From: Zingiber officinale
Taxonomy: Eukaryota > Streptophyta > Magnoliopsida > Zingiberales > Zingiberaceae
DNA: 64,000 nucleotides
Assembly (NCBI RefSeq): GCF_018446385.1
Contig: NC_056001.1
Location: forward strand, 8,327,600-8,391,599
Direction of reading: 5' to 3'
This document shows positions 49,982 to 61,674 of the stretch, in pieces. Under the pieces are notes generated by a model. That model was not told the origin of the DNA and did no database searches. It was given only the letters and a program-made list of their open reading frames with translations. Positions within the stretch are counted from its first letter, which is position 1. Each line of letters begins with the position of its first letter. Position numbers and translations under genes: made by a program.

Positions 49982-50431
49982 TCAGTCGGCGTCGCCGGTG
50001 ACGGTGAGGGCGAGGAGGAGGTCAGCGAAGGCTCTCAGGATGTGCTCGTGCACTTGCTTCCGGTTGAGAGCGAGGTAGCAGAGGAGGAGCTCGTGGAGGT
50101 GTGTTGCCCCGGCGTCGAGTCCCAGCGCCGCCACCATCTCCTCCATCGAGCGGCGGAAGTCGCGGTAAGGGTCGGCCGAGTAGGTGGTGACGGCCACCGC
50201 GTCTCCCGCTCTCAACGCGACCGACGCGGAGTCCACGAGGGAGTTGGACCGGCCCGGAGACGCCAGCAGGAGGCGGCGGGAGGCGATGGCGGAGGAAATC
50301 TCATGCTGCGAGGAGGATGAGACATCGGTCGAATCAAAAAGGCGTCCAGAGGAACCGTCCGGGAGAGCGGCGGCGGAATGGGAAGGGCGGCGGCGGGAGG
50401 AGAAGCATCCGTACAAACTCTCTCCCAGCAT
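49982..50431 (-). CDS. OFP: OVATE family protein (transcriptional repressor)
   Basis: A single exon of 149 codons with an ATG at 50431 and TGA at 49982-49984. The C-terminal OVATE domain (about residues 78-140) is clear: YSADPYRDFRRSMEEMVAAL, then HLHELLLCYLALNRK and HILRAFADLLL. The N-terminus is short, Ser-rich and basic (CFSSRRRPSHS). OVATE proteins are nuclear repressors that bind TALE homeodomain and TONNEAU1-recruiting-motif proteins and shape organs and fruits. GC content is much higher than the neighbouring transposons, as usual for this intronless family in monocots. No frame damage is seen. The subgroup (small OFP like OFP6 to OFP8, for instance) cannot be assigned. Confidence 0.9.
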   Translation of the reverse strand: MLGESLYGCFSSRRRPSHSAAALPDGSSGRLFDSTDVSSSSQHEISSAIASRRLLLASPGRSNSLVDSASVALRAGDAVAVTTYSADPYRDFRRSMEEMVAALGLDAGATHLHELLLCYLALNRKQVHEHILRAFADLLLALTVTGDAD

Positions 50432-51542
50432 TGTTCTTTAATGCGCCGGCCTTTGTGCGCTAACGAAACGAACCATTAAATAAGTTCGACGAAATAAAAA
50501 TTTTAAAAAAAATAATGCATTGGAAAAAACATTTTCACTCAAAATTTTCACAGGGAAGAATGCTCTTATTTGGATCTGAGAGACAAAGACATGTGGAGAC
50601 AGCCCGAGACTCCAATTTGGATACAGCAACTTGGCGCTGAAGCCGAATCAAATCAAACACTCACATGAACTAAAAAATCAATGCGTTTTCTATGTCGGAG
50701 ATGTCTGATGAAGCTTGAGTGCTGTTCCACGATGATAGCTAGTGACTGAATCAGTGATCGATCGATGGAGGAGATATACGCATGACGCGTCGCAATATAG
50801 TTATTGCGCCACCAAGGAAAAAGGATGAGTTTTCTTTCCTTCGAGAGATCGAGGATGATTTGTGTAATGGTCAATTTTTGCTGCTTTTTTGCTTCCTTAC
50901 ATCTTATTGCATGATTCACATTAAACCTTACCGGTGATGCAACAATTGGCGATGTCGATTGTCTTGCTAGCTGGCTTCAACATACTTTAACGAGGAAATT
51001 ACAAAAAGAAAATTTTAATGGGATAGATGAATATGTTCCCCAACAGTATGTATATATATATCCTATATAATTAAAGATGCTCACCACAAGGTACAAACCA
51101 TGTTCGCTTGTATAGAAAATGCAATAATCTTTTAATTTCCATATACTCCTCATCGTCACGATTCATGAAACAGCAAGTACGTAGCTTGATCGATTCATTT
51201 GGCAAAACAATAATATAATGTGGAACATGGCACCAAACTTAATGAAACTTCAATTGGATTAGGATGTCCTTGTTAATTAATTAACTAATGCACGATCACT
51301 TTGACGATCGGTTTCGTGCATATAATTTATGATCCAAAGTACCTCAACAAATTATTAAAAATCACTTACTCCAGTACTGATTGATTAGTTAGCATAACAT
51401 TCAGAATGAGATATATATATATATATAGCTACCGGATGAGGTGATGGGCCAGAGTTTTGGAGAATGCTTTAACTGCTGTTTGAAGACGTGGCCCATATAC
51501 CATGTGCAGTCCCGTATACATAGGTACCATGTTGGGATCAAC
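50432..51542. other. Intergenic DNA upstream of the OVATE gene
   Basis: It should contain the OVATE promoter; no unambiguous TATA box was identified. A (TA)n run lies at about 51415-51427. No other gene is seen. Confidence 0.6.
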
Positions 51543-51545
51543 TAA

Positions 51546-51737
51546 GGGGGCGTTTGGTACGCGTATTTTTCATTTTCATTTTTTGGAAAACACGCGTTTT
51601 CTGAAAAACGATATTTGGTTTGCATTTTTCGCGCGCGTTTTCTAAAAAATTGACTATCGTTTTCTAGAAAAACAGAGAATGACAAAAAGTCGTTTTCCAG
51701 AAAATGAAAATGAAAACGGTGCAAACCAAACGCACCC
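51546..51737. mobile_element. Tourist-like MITE, TSD TAA
   Basis: Starts GGGGGCGTTTGGTACGC and ends with the complement of GGGTGCGTTTGGTTTGC; TAA flanks both sides (51543-51545, 51738-51740). The 192-bp body is largely self-complementary (GTTTTC/GAAAAC motifs). TSD and ends fit PIF/Harbinger. Confidence 0.88.
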
Positions 51738-51740
51738 TAA

Positions 51741-52440
51741 TCTTCTTTCCCAAGTACTTGGTGTTCGTTTTGACTCAGGAAAGTCACTCGGGGCATCTGC
51801 TCCCGAGCACTGAATGTTCATCCCATAATGTTCAACTCGAACTCGGGAAGGCCACTTAGGGCCTTCGCTAACCAAGTGCTTGGCTTCACTTCCTGACCAA
51901 CGAGAATCCTCTCTTGAAGTGCTCAGCTTTTGTCCAAAGGAATCCCATTTGAACTCGAGTGGTTTCCCGAGCACTCGATTCTACACTTGACAAGTCTTTG
52001 CACCCGACACTCAGCCTTCGTCTTGCGGCATTCCACTCTGACATCGGACATATATGATTATGATTATCTTTCGGGCTGATAAAAAGGGAGAATTGAGAAG
52101 AAAGTAAGAAGATAAATCATCAAAAAATAAAGAGACATCCGTAATTACCTAGGTTTTGCTAAAAAAGAAAATGTTTTTCAATATATATGATAATCCCTCA
52201 AATACTTATATAGACAAATCCTAACTCATAGATACTCGATATACCAAAAATATCCGAAATATTATAAAAACATAAATTACTAAAAATAGGAAAAAAAATA
52301 TTTGGATCCTCCAAAAAGGTTCTAAATGGTATTTTTTGGACCTGAAACTTAGTAGTTATGGGTTCCCTCATACAAATATAGATCTCTAAATTTTGCACGC
52401 AAGAGCACAGACAGAACCTAATTCTGAGTTTTGAGTCAAA
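51741..52440. other. Repeat-like spacer
   Basis: 51750-52010 has loose repeats of CACTTGG, CCGAGCACT and ACTCGGGAA that look like a decayed LTR U3, but no ends can be defined. The rest is AT-rich with no gene. Confidence 0.4.
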
Positions 52441-52489
52441 AGTTATTATCTGTTGAAGATAGAGTACTCTTTTGTTGGTCCTACATTAG

Positions 52490-53040
52490 TCGCCCCAGGT
52501 TGAAAAAAAACTCTTCCTTTGTAGTACTATTATAAGTATCCATAGAATAAGAAGTCAAGTGCTTCACATTGAAGACATCAGAAGTTTTCAAATGACTAGG
52601 AAGGTTAACCTATAAGCATTATCATTGATCTACTACAATTTCACATGGTCCAATCTTCCGATCTTTTAACTTATTATACTCGCTAATAAAAAAATGATTA
52701 TTAGTTAATACAGCTCAGACAAAATCTCCAACCTCAAAAGTGCCTGACTACGATGACTATCAATCTGAGTCTTGTACTTGGTATTTGTCTTAAGAATTGT
52801 CAGTTTCACCTGCTCATGAATGCCCTAAAGATGTTGTGTCATCTCATTTGTTTTAGGACTAAATCGTCCTATACATGGAATAGGAGCTAAGTTTATAACT
52901 CCGGATGGGTTCTTCCCATAGATAATCTAAAAAGGACTCAAACCTATGGTCTTATTTCTCGATCTGTTATAAGCAAACTTTGCTTGAAGCAACGATAAGT
53001 CATACTGCTTTGGCTTAGTTCATGTTAGACATCTCAGAAG
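52490..53040 (-). pseudogene. Ty3/gypsy integrase C-terminal remnant
   Basis: Read on the - strand: FAYNRSRNKTIGLSPF, IIYGKNPSGVINLAPIP and, after stops, GPCEIV with NLPSHLKTSDVFNVKHLTSY, the C-terminal part of a gypsy integrase. The frame stops at the LTR retrotransposon inserted at 53041 and continues at 59999. Confidence 0.8.
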
Positions 53041-54291
53041 TGTTGGTGCAGGAAGCATCCGACGATCGAACCCGTGTTTTGATAATGGCAAAGGGTTCAA
53101 AGTTAAGTTGTTTTGTGATCTAACAGTTTGAATGAGATTGCAGGAAAGTCCTAAGTGTACTTAGGCAAAAGTCTTAACTGCGGTTAGGCAGGTGGAAAAC
53201 CCTAGGGGGTGGTAACCCTAGGTCATAGGGGGTGGTAACCCTATGTGGAAAGTCTTGGCGGGTCGAGAGCTTCAGGCAAAAGTCCTTTGGGGTGGTAACC
53301 CTAGGTGAAAAGTCCTGGTTTCGCGAACCAGGTGGAAGACTGGAAGGGTCGGGGAGCGGGCGTCCAGCAGAAAGTCCGGAAGCATCGAGCGCCAAGCAAA
53401 AGTCCAGTCGATCTGGAGGATCGTGCTGGCATCAGGTAAATCTCGCGAGTGGAGTAGGTGAGGACGCGTTCCCCGCAGAGGGAACAGTAGGCGTTGGGTT
53501 GACCTAGGGTTTCCGGTAGGAAATCCAAAGTCAGACCCGGACAGTTTGGAGACTGTCAATATTTTATTTATGACTATTATGTGCTAACTTTGTTTTACAG
53601 GGTATGTGTTTGGGACTAACACATTTTGCAGGAACAAAGGAGCAAGTCACACCTCGGATGAACAGTGTCCGAGGCGCCTCCATGGAGCTTGGAGGCGCCT
53701 CGGGTGCAGAGTGTCAGCTGGCTGCGAAGAGGAGCTGGAGGCGCCTCGGACCAGCTCTTGGAGGCACCTTGGGCATGGAGGCGCCTTCAAGTGGATCAGA
53801 GGAGAAAAGTTCAGCGCTGATCCACACGGCTGACTCGACTCGTTGGAGGCGCCCTCAAGGAGCTTTGAGGCGCCTCCAACAGGCTATATAAGGGGATTTC
53901 GAGCAGCAAGTCAGATATTCGATTTAAAAGCAACCTTTCTACATCCTACTGCTCAAGAGACGCCCAAAAGTGTTGTAGCAATACCCTGACAACCCAGAGC
54001 CTTAATTTTGCTAATCTTGTTGTCGGTATAAGTTATTTTTAGTACACTTAATTGTAAACTCTTTATTGTACCAAACTTTCGATATTATAGTTGTTGCCCA
54101 CCGAAAGTGATCAACGATCGCGGGCCTTAGAGTAGGAGTCGCCACAGGCTCCGAACCAAGTAGCCACCTTGTGTTAGCATTCGCTCTTTTCTTTTCCGAT
54201 GCATTTTAATACTCGATACGTTTTAAATCGAACGAAATAGCCACTAGCGCTATTCACCCCCCCCCCCCCTCTAGTGTTTCTCGATCCAATA
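53041..54291 (+). repeat. 5' LTR of the second gag-only element
   Basis: 1251 bp, TGTTGGTGCAGG to CGATCCAATA. Order of parts: inverted-repeat cassettes (53150-53480), GAGGCGCCTC palindromes (53669-53880), TATATAAG at about 53885-53892, and U5 with ATTCACCCC and a C-homopolymer at about 54256-54269. Confidence 0.93.
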
Positions 54292-54547
54292 ATTGGTATC
54301 AGAGCGGGGTCGCTTCGATTTGGTGCAACCACCAATCAAGCACATTTTTTGTGTGGTTATTTTCAGTTTTACGGAGTCAATTAGAATTAGCCTAATAGCT
54401 ACATTCTAATTCTTTTTACGAATCAGTTTTTGCTCGAAATTGGTGCAACACCACTCGAGCTCGCTATTTTAACTTTATTCCCGCACTACTAATCCAAAAC
54501 TTAGTCTTGGAACATCTCGTTCTATTTTTTACGTGCATATTAACTAA

Positions 54548-56195
54548 ATGGCCCAACAAGAAGGATACAACACCGTTCGTCCTCCGCTCTTCACCGGAGA
54601 AGATTTTGGGTACTGGAAGGGACGAATGGAAATCTTCCTAAAGATCCAGTTCGAGATGTGGATGATCGTCAAGACTGGATTCCAACTGACAACTGAAGAA
54701 GACGGTAAACCTATACCCTGCGAGAACTAGGAACCAGCCCTAATCAAGAAGGTGGAAGCCAATGTCAGAGCGACCTGCACCCTCCAATGTGCACTGACCA
54801 AGGAAGAGCTCAATCGAGTTGGTCCGTTTTCAACCACAAAAGAGCTATGGGAGAAATTGATCGAACTGCAAGAGGGCACCTCCGACACCAAGGTAAGCAA
54901 GAGAGATTTATTGTTTAATAAATTCTATAATCTCAAAATGTAGGAAGGAGAAACAGCAAGTCAACTCCACGCAGGCATTCAAGAAATACTCAACTCCCTC
55001 CACGCGATCGGGCAAAAGGTCGAGAACAGAAACATAATAAGGTACGCTCTCAACGCGTTTCCGAGGAGTACATTGTGGGCATCAATGGTAGATGCCTACA
55101 AAGTCTCCAAGGATTTATCTTCTATAAAATTAGACGAGTTATTCTCTGAGTTGAATTACATGAGCAGACTAATGCACAACCATTCGAGAAGGGAATTGCT
55201 TTGGTTGCAGGAACAAGCAAAACACGCGAACCAAGACCAAGGCGTAGAACCGAACTCGAATCGGATGAAGAACCTGACTCAGACGATGAAGACGACGAGC
55301 TAACGGTTGAACTCGTCAACCTTGTAAAGAAGATCTACAAGAAGAAGAAGAAGGGGGTTCAATAAGAAAGACCTCAAGAAGGCAGTTCAGTCTAAGGAAG
55401 CCCAATCAAGCTCGAAGGTAAAATTCGAAGTGACGTGTTATGGTTGTAACTAGAAGGGACACATCAAGGCCAACTGTCCCAACCAAAAGGAGGTAAAAAA
55501 ACAAAGAAAGAAAAAGGTCTTGAAGGCAACATTCAAAGAATCTTCCTCAGAAGACAACGACGACAAACTCGATCAGATGAGTCTCCTTGCACTGATGGCC
55601 TGAGACCATATAAATGTGTCTGAGAGCAAGAGTGAATCAGAAGTTGAATCGGAAAGAAGTCACGGATCCGTATCCATTTTCGAAGAGTCTAACCCCCACT
55701 GCAAGTTCCCTATTCGCCTGTACTCAAGTAGATGATTTAGAAAACTTAGTGTCTTATTTGCTAAAGAAATTGGCCAAATTCAACGTCCGGGTTAAGTCAC
55801 TCCAAAAGGAGGTAACAACCCCTAAGGAAATGACTAACTCGAGTCCCTTAACTGAGCCAGTTCAAATTGAAAATTCAACCCAAGTCCAACAACTTGAGGA
55901 AGAAAATTCCAATTTGAAAACTCAAGTTAAAGAACTCAAGGACACGTTGGAACGATTTACCGTGCGTTCCAAGAATCTGGATCTGATTCTTGGAAAACAG
56001 CGAGCCGTTTACAACAAATCCGGACTTGGATTTAAGACCAAACACAAATATAAGTCCTACTTATCACAGGTAAATAGAAATAATAGAAACTTAGTCCAAG
56101 CATGGGTCCCCAAGTTGAACTTGTTTAATCAAGTTGGATTTGGACAATATTGGGTCCCCAAGGATCAAATTCATTACTTTAATGGACCTTATTGA
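54548..56195 (+). pseudogene. Gag pseudogene of the second gag-only element
   Basis: ATG at 54548 begins a copia-type Gag (PPLFTGEDFGYWKGRMEIFL, then STTKELWEKLIELQEGTSD and AYKVSKDLSSIKLDEL). Stops at 54728-54730, 54941-54943 (TAG) and 55601-55603 (TGA) fall where Trp is expected, and a frameshift lies near 55185. One zinc knuckle (CYGCN, stop at 55451-55453, KGHIKANC) and an open C-terminal coiled-coil frame (55614-56195) ending in WVPK motifs follow. The layout matches the Gag of the first element. Confidence 0.85.
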
Positions 56196-56689
56196 GGCTA
56201 TGATCCAGGGGGAGCCAATAAAAAGACCATTTTTATTATAAAATAGAATTGTTTGATACATGTTTATTTTTTTATGATAAACATGCTTAGACTAGGATAG
56301 ATTAAGGACCTAGGCGTAATTTACACTTGTTTAATTAAACCTAGGGGTTTCAAAAGAAAAATTAAATATATATTTTCTTTGAAAGGCTCTGTCTAGAAGT
56401 GGTAGATGATCTCATATCCAAAAAGACCTAGTGCCTCGCTACAACCTGGGAGCCGATATTTGAAATGTATATTTAATTAACCTATTGAAAAACCTAAATT
56501 TAATTCAAATGTAAATTAATCCTTAGATATAATCTAAATTAAAGATAATCTCACAAAACTACATAGGATTCCATGATTGATACTTAGAATCGAGTGAGAT
56601 GGACCTAGGATGAACTTAGTCAAATATATTTAATCTAATTAATCAACCTTAATCAATCTAATAAATTTAATTTAATTAATTTAAATCCT

Positions 56690-57850
56690 TTAAAAATAAT
56701 TTTAAAAAATACTTTTAAAAAATAATTTTAAAAATCCTTTTAAAAATCATTTTAAAAAATCTTTTAAAAATTTTTTAAAAATATTTTAAAAATCATTTTA
56801 AAAATTTTAAAAAATCATTTTAAAAATTCATTTATAAATCTTTTAAAATATATTTTAAAAATGTTTTAAAAAATCATTTTTAAAATCTTTTGAAAATTAT
56901 TTAAAAAATCCTTTCAAAAACTATTTGAAAATGATTTAAAAATCATTTCAAAAATTATTTCAAAATTATTTTAAATATCCTTTCAAAAACTATTTGAAAA
57001 TTATTTAAAAATCCTTTTAAAAATTATTTAAAAATTATTTCAAAAATTATTTGAAAATTATTTAAAAATCATTTCAAAAATCATTTCAAAAACTATTTGA
57101 AAATTATTTAAAAATACTTTCAAAAATTATTTGAAAATTATTTAAAAATCATATTTGAAACTTATTTTAAAAATCTTTTAAAAATTATTTGAAAATTATT
57201 TAAAAATCATTTCAAAAATTATTTGAAAATTATTTTAAAAACCTTTTAAAAATTATTTTAAAATCATTTCAAAAATTATTTGAAAATTATTTTAAAAACC
57301 TTTTGCTTTCAAAAATTATTTGAAAATTGTTTAAAAAAAACCTTTTAAAAATTATTTGAAAATTATTTAAAAATCGTTTCAAAAATTATTTAAAAATCGT
57401 TTAAAAAATTATTTGAAAATTATTTTAAAAAATTTTAAAAATTAGTTGAAAATTATTTTAAAAACCTTTAAAAATTATTTGAAAATTATTAAAAATTATT
57501 TCAAAAATTATTTGAAAATTATTTAAAAATCCTTTTAAAAAATTATTAAAAAATCATTTCAAAAATTATTTAAAAATTATTAAAAAATAATTTATAAATT
57601 ATTTTAAAATCCTTTCTAAAATTATTTGAAAATTATTTTAAAAACCTTCTAACAATTATTTGAAAATTATTTAAAAATCATTTCAAAAATTATCTGAAAA
57701 TTATTTAAAAATCTTTTCAAAAAGTATTTGAAAATTATTCAAAAATCCTTTCAAAAATTATTTAAAAATCCTTTTAAATATTATTTGAAAATTATTTAAA
57801 AAATTTTTCAAAAATTATTTTAAAAAATTACTTTAAAAATAAAATATTTT
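56690..57850 (+). repeat. ~1.15 kb low-complexity AT array
   Basis: Dozens of degenerate units of AAAATTATTTGAAAATTATT and AAAAATCATTTC alternate with TTTTAAAAATCC forms, spaced about 20-30 bp. It occupies the position where pol would follow gag. No frame is open. Confidence 0.9.
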
Positions 57851-58754
57851 ACAAATCATTATAATTATCAGAATTAATTAGTTAATTTAATTTTCGAAAT
57901 CTTAATCACAATTGGTTTCAATGACTTTCAAAATTTTAATTATTTTAAAATGTCGAGTAATTTTCAAATTATGTTTGATTCGAAATCTTAATAATAATTA
58001 ATTTTTAAATTATATTCAGCGTCTTAATGATAATTAACTTTTAAATCTTAATTCATTTTCAAATCATATTTTCAAATTATAATTTCAAACTCAATTTTCT
58101 AAATACTCATAATTTTAAATGATTACTCATTTGAAATTCAAACTCAAAATTATTTTAAATATCAATTACAATTTAAACAAAGACGGCTCCGTCTCATACA
58201 CACTCACAAGCTGAACTTGCTTGATAACCTACAATAGGTGAGATGGTAAATTAGGAAAATAATCACCTTTAAAGACATGCTTCGACTCTAGGATCCTCAA
58301 AACTTTTATGCCATTAATCAAGGGGGAGTGATGGGAGTCGAACTAAGTTTTTTTTAATATTTCCAAAAAAAAATAATCTATGACAAATATTTTTGACTTA
58401 GCTAAAAGTCTTACAAGAACATTTCTTTTCAAAATACTAAGTATTTTTCAAGGTATTTTTCAAGGTATGTCTAAACTTTTTTTTTCAAAATCTTTTTCAA
58501 ATATACCTAAAGACTCTGGTTATTTTGATGTATGGCAAAGGGGGAGAGTAGCATAAAATTCAAAAGAAGAAAGCTCTAATTAAGGGGGAGCCTTACACTT
58601 TAAAGTTTTAGCTTAAGCTTTGTTTGCGTCTAAAATTGGTTACTTATGCTTGCTTATCCTAAACCTTTAAAAATTGTTACTTATGCATCTGCTTACTTAT
58701 GCCTGTTCTTACTTAACTTTGAATTTCATTTACCATAATCAAAAAGGGGGAGAT

Positions 58755-59993
58755 TGTTGGTGCGGGAAGCATCCGACGATCGAACCCGTGTTTTTGATAA
58801 TGGCAAAGAGTTCAAAGTTAAGTTGTTTTGTAATCTAACAGTTTGAATGAGATTGCAGGAAAATTCCAAGTGTACTTAGGCAAAAGTTCTAACTGCGATT
58901 AGGCAGGTAGAAAACCTTAGGGGGTGGTAACCCTAGGTCATAAGGGGTGGTAACCCTATGTGGAAAGTCTTGGTGGGTCGAGAGCTTCAGGCAAAAGTCC
59001 TAGGGAGTGGTAACTCTAGGTGAAAAGTCCTGGTGTCGCGAACCAGGTGGAAGACTGGAAGGGTCGGGGAGCGGGCGCCCAGTAGAAAGTCCAGAAGCAT
59101 CGAGTGCCAAGCAAAAGTCCAGTCGATCTGGAGGATCATGCTGGCATCAAGTAAATCTCCCGAGTGGAGTAGGTGAGGACGTGTTCCCCGTAGAGGGAAT
59201 AATAGGCATCGGGTCAACTTAGGATTTCCGATTGAAAATCCAAAGTCAGACCCGGACAGTCCGGAGTGTCAATATTTTATTTATGACTATTATGTGCTAA
59301 CTTTGTTTTGCAAGGTATGTGTTTGGGACTAACACATTTTGCAGGAACAAAGGAGCAAGTCACACCTCAGATGAACAGTGTCCGAGGCGCCTCCATGGAG
59401 CTTGGAGGCGCCTCGGGTGCAGAGTGTCAGCTGGCTGCGAAGAGGAGCTAGAGGCGCCTCGGACCAGCGCTTGGAGGCACCTTGGGCATGGAGGCGCCTT
59501 CAAGTGGATCAGAGGAGAAAAGTTCACCACTGATCCACACAGCTGACTCGGCTCGTTGGAGGCGCTCTCAAGGAGCTTTGAGGCGCCTCCAACAGGCTAT
59601 GTAAGAGGGTTTCGAGCAACAAGTCAAATATTCGATTTAAAAGTGACCTTTCTGCATCCTACTGCTCAAGAGACGCCCAGAAGTGAGGTAGCAACACCCC
59701 GACAACCCGGAGCCTTAATTTTGCTAATCTTATTGTCGGTATAAGTTATTTTTAGTACACTTAATTGTACCAAACTTTCGATATTATAGTTGTTGTCCAC
59801 CTGAAGCGAACAACGATCGCGGACCTTGGAGTAGGAGTCGCCACAGGCTCCGAACCAACTAACAACCTTGTGTTAGCATTCGCTCTTTTCTTTTCCGCTG
59901 CGTTTTAATACTCGATATGTTTTCAATCGAACGAAATAGTCACGAGCGCTATTCCCCCCCCCCCCCCCCCCTCTAGCGCTTCTCGATCCAACA
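58755..59993 (+). repeat. 3' LTR of the second gag-only element
   Basis: 1239 bp, TGTTGGTGCGGG to CGATCCAACA, same layout as its partner; GAGGCGCCTC palindromes at about 59384-59590 and a C-homopolymer of about 18 at 59954-59971. Confidence 0.93.
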
Positions 59994-59998
59994 AGAAG

Positions 59999-60558
59999 AT
60001 TACCGAAACTCTAATTTGCCACCTCAGTCTAACCATCTATCTAGGGCTTATAGGTACTGTTAAAATTCAGTTGTGTTCCCACTTTTAAAATATGCCATCT
60101 TTAAAAACTTGTCAACAACAACAAGAATATAATTTGAGGTTCATTGGGTGTAAGGTAATCCCAATATAAAATCTATGCTGACGCCAAACCAAAGAACTTT
60201 AAAAGCAGGTAAGAGAGTGTACAAGTTTGCATTAGCGAGAACCCCATAGACCACTATCACATTTGTCTATAAAGTGAGTCACATCACTTGTCAACTTGGG
60301 TTAACAAAATTAGTAAAAAATAAGGGCCAACGTCTTATCAATCCAAAGCACCCCTCATTGTGAAGCATACTCATAACCTATTGTCTCAGTGAACAATTTG
60401 GGATACACAACTGAATCAATGAAATAAATAATCATTATGCAGAATAAAATCATGACAATAATCATCATGTACCTCCTGGAATATTTTTTCCAATGACAAG
60501 TCGGCAACGAACATAACTATGAAAACCTCAAAGCCTAAAACTTTGGTACTCATGGTGG
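59999..60558 (-). pseudogene. Ty3/gypsy integrase remnant, N-terminal side
   Basis: Continues the gypsy pol remnant on the far side of the 53041 element; coding similarity is weak and interrupted, recognisable mainly by position and by FEVFIVMFVADLSLEKIF near 60480-60540. Confidence 0.55.
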
Positions 60559-60568
60559 TAAGTGATGA

Positions 60569-61545
60569 TTTGCGTTAGACCAGCAAGAGAGGGGTGAATT
60601 GTCTGTAATAGAATATTGCACCTTTCTCGATCTTTGGACTTGAGTTAACACATGCTAATTAAGTAAAAATAATAACGTAAAATATAAAGGAGACAAAACG
60701 AGTTACTTGATTTGTAACCAGAGAGGTTGCTAATCCAATGCAGTAGAAAGTGTACTATCAAATTCCTTCGACAGTGTCGGAGGCAGAATAACCCCTTCCA
60801 ATAGTTAAGTGCAGGAGAAAAATAGAATTGAAATTGAAAGTACAGAGTGTGTATTGTGTTAAATTTCGAGGATTAGGGCTCTATTTATAGCCTATTGATC
60901 GAATTAGCTATTTGTTGATGTAGTAGCTCCCAGGCATCTCGACTCGTTCCGAGTGCTTGGACGTTGTCACCTTGATCCACTCTACAATGACTCTTTGTCA
61001 ACGAAGTTATTGCAGTTCAGGTGCCTAGACCCGGTCTAGGCGCTTGGATCCTTGCTGAGGTGGCCTCCAAGATCCTTGTTAATGTGGCCTCTAGTTTAAT
61101 CCTCACTGGAAAGGGTCGTTGATGTGGTTGGGACATCTCAGGCCCCTGGACCTTATCCGGACACCTAGACCTTGTCTAGGCACTTGGAGTCTGGGCGCCT
61201 GGACGCAGTCAACTCAAGTTGACTTGTTCGGTCACTTGGGTGATCTTCCGGTTGTCTAGAGTTTTGCTCATCTGAATCTAATTCCGACCTTTTTCTCGAA
61301 CAGTCTTCCTCTCAAGCTTCTAATCCTTCAAAAGCACCGCATGCATCTTTCTCGTCCGCCGGTGTACTCTTCCACAACACCTAGTCCCTCAGATGCACCG
61401 AGCTTGTCGACTAACTTTCCATGTCATCCTTCTTGCTAGCTGTGTGTGTTCTTAAGTCCTTGCACACTTAAACACAAGCCATAATAAACTTAGAGCCTAA
61501 CTTAACTCGATTGACCATATCAAAACTCACTCGGGGTATTTATAG
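60569..61545 (-). mobile_element. Solo copia-type LTR, reverse orientation
   Basis: The identical 10-mer TAAGTGATGA lies at 60559-60568 and 61546-61555 on either side; removing one copy rejoins the gypsy RNase H frame. GAGAGGGGTGAATTG near 60586 is the reverse U5 motif, CTATTTATAG near 60888 a TATA-like box, and CCTAGAC/GTCTAGG inverted motifs lie at 61020-61200. The ends lack clean TG/CA, so the true boundaries may differ by a few bases. Confidence 0.75.
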
Positions 61546-61555
61546 TAAGTGATGA

Positions 61556-61674
61556 AGAGCGATGACGCAGAGCATCCGCGACACGATTAAGACTCCTAGC
61601 TTGGTGTCTTAGCATAAAGGTGAACTCTTTCAAATAAGTTGCCCACTTAGCATGCCACCTACTTAATTTATATT
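61556..61674 (-). pseudogene. Ty3/gypsy RNase H remnant
   Basis: Reads KLSRWHAKWATYLKEFTFML, RHQARSLNRVADAL on the - strand, the end of a gypsy RNase H, cut on the right by the LTR at 61675. Confidence 0.85.

Larger units (their letters stand above)
53041..59993 (+). mobile_element. Second gag-only LTR retrotransposon, TSD AGAAG
   Basis: LTRs at 53041-54291 and 58755-59993, primer site TTGGTATCAGAGC right after the first and a polypurine tract AAAAAGGGGGAGAT (58741-58754) before the second. AGAAG is at 53036-53040 and 59994-59998. Between gag (to 56195) and the 3' LTR there is no pol, only a low-complexity AT array and ~0.9 kb of unique non-coding DNA. It is inserted in the gypsy integrase. 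Confidence 0.92.

Noticed and set aside
53232-53507. Several overlapping 75-95 codon frames, repeated near 59000-59740
   Set aside because: They lie in LTR U3/R sequence, occur in both LTR copies with different stops, and have no domain.
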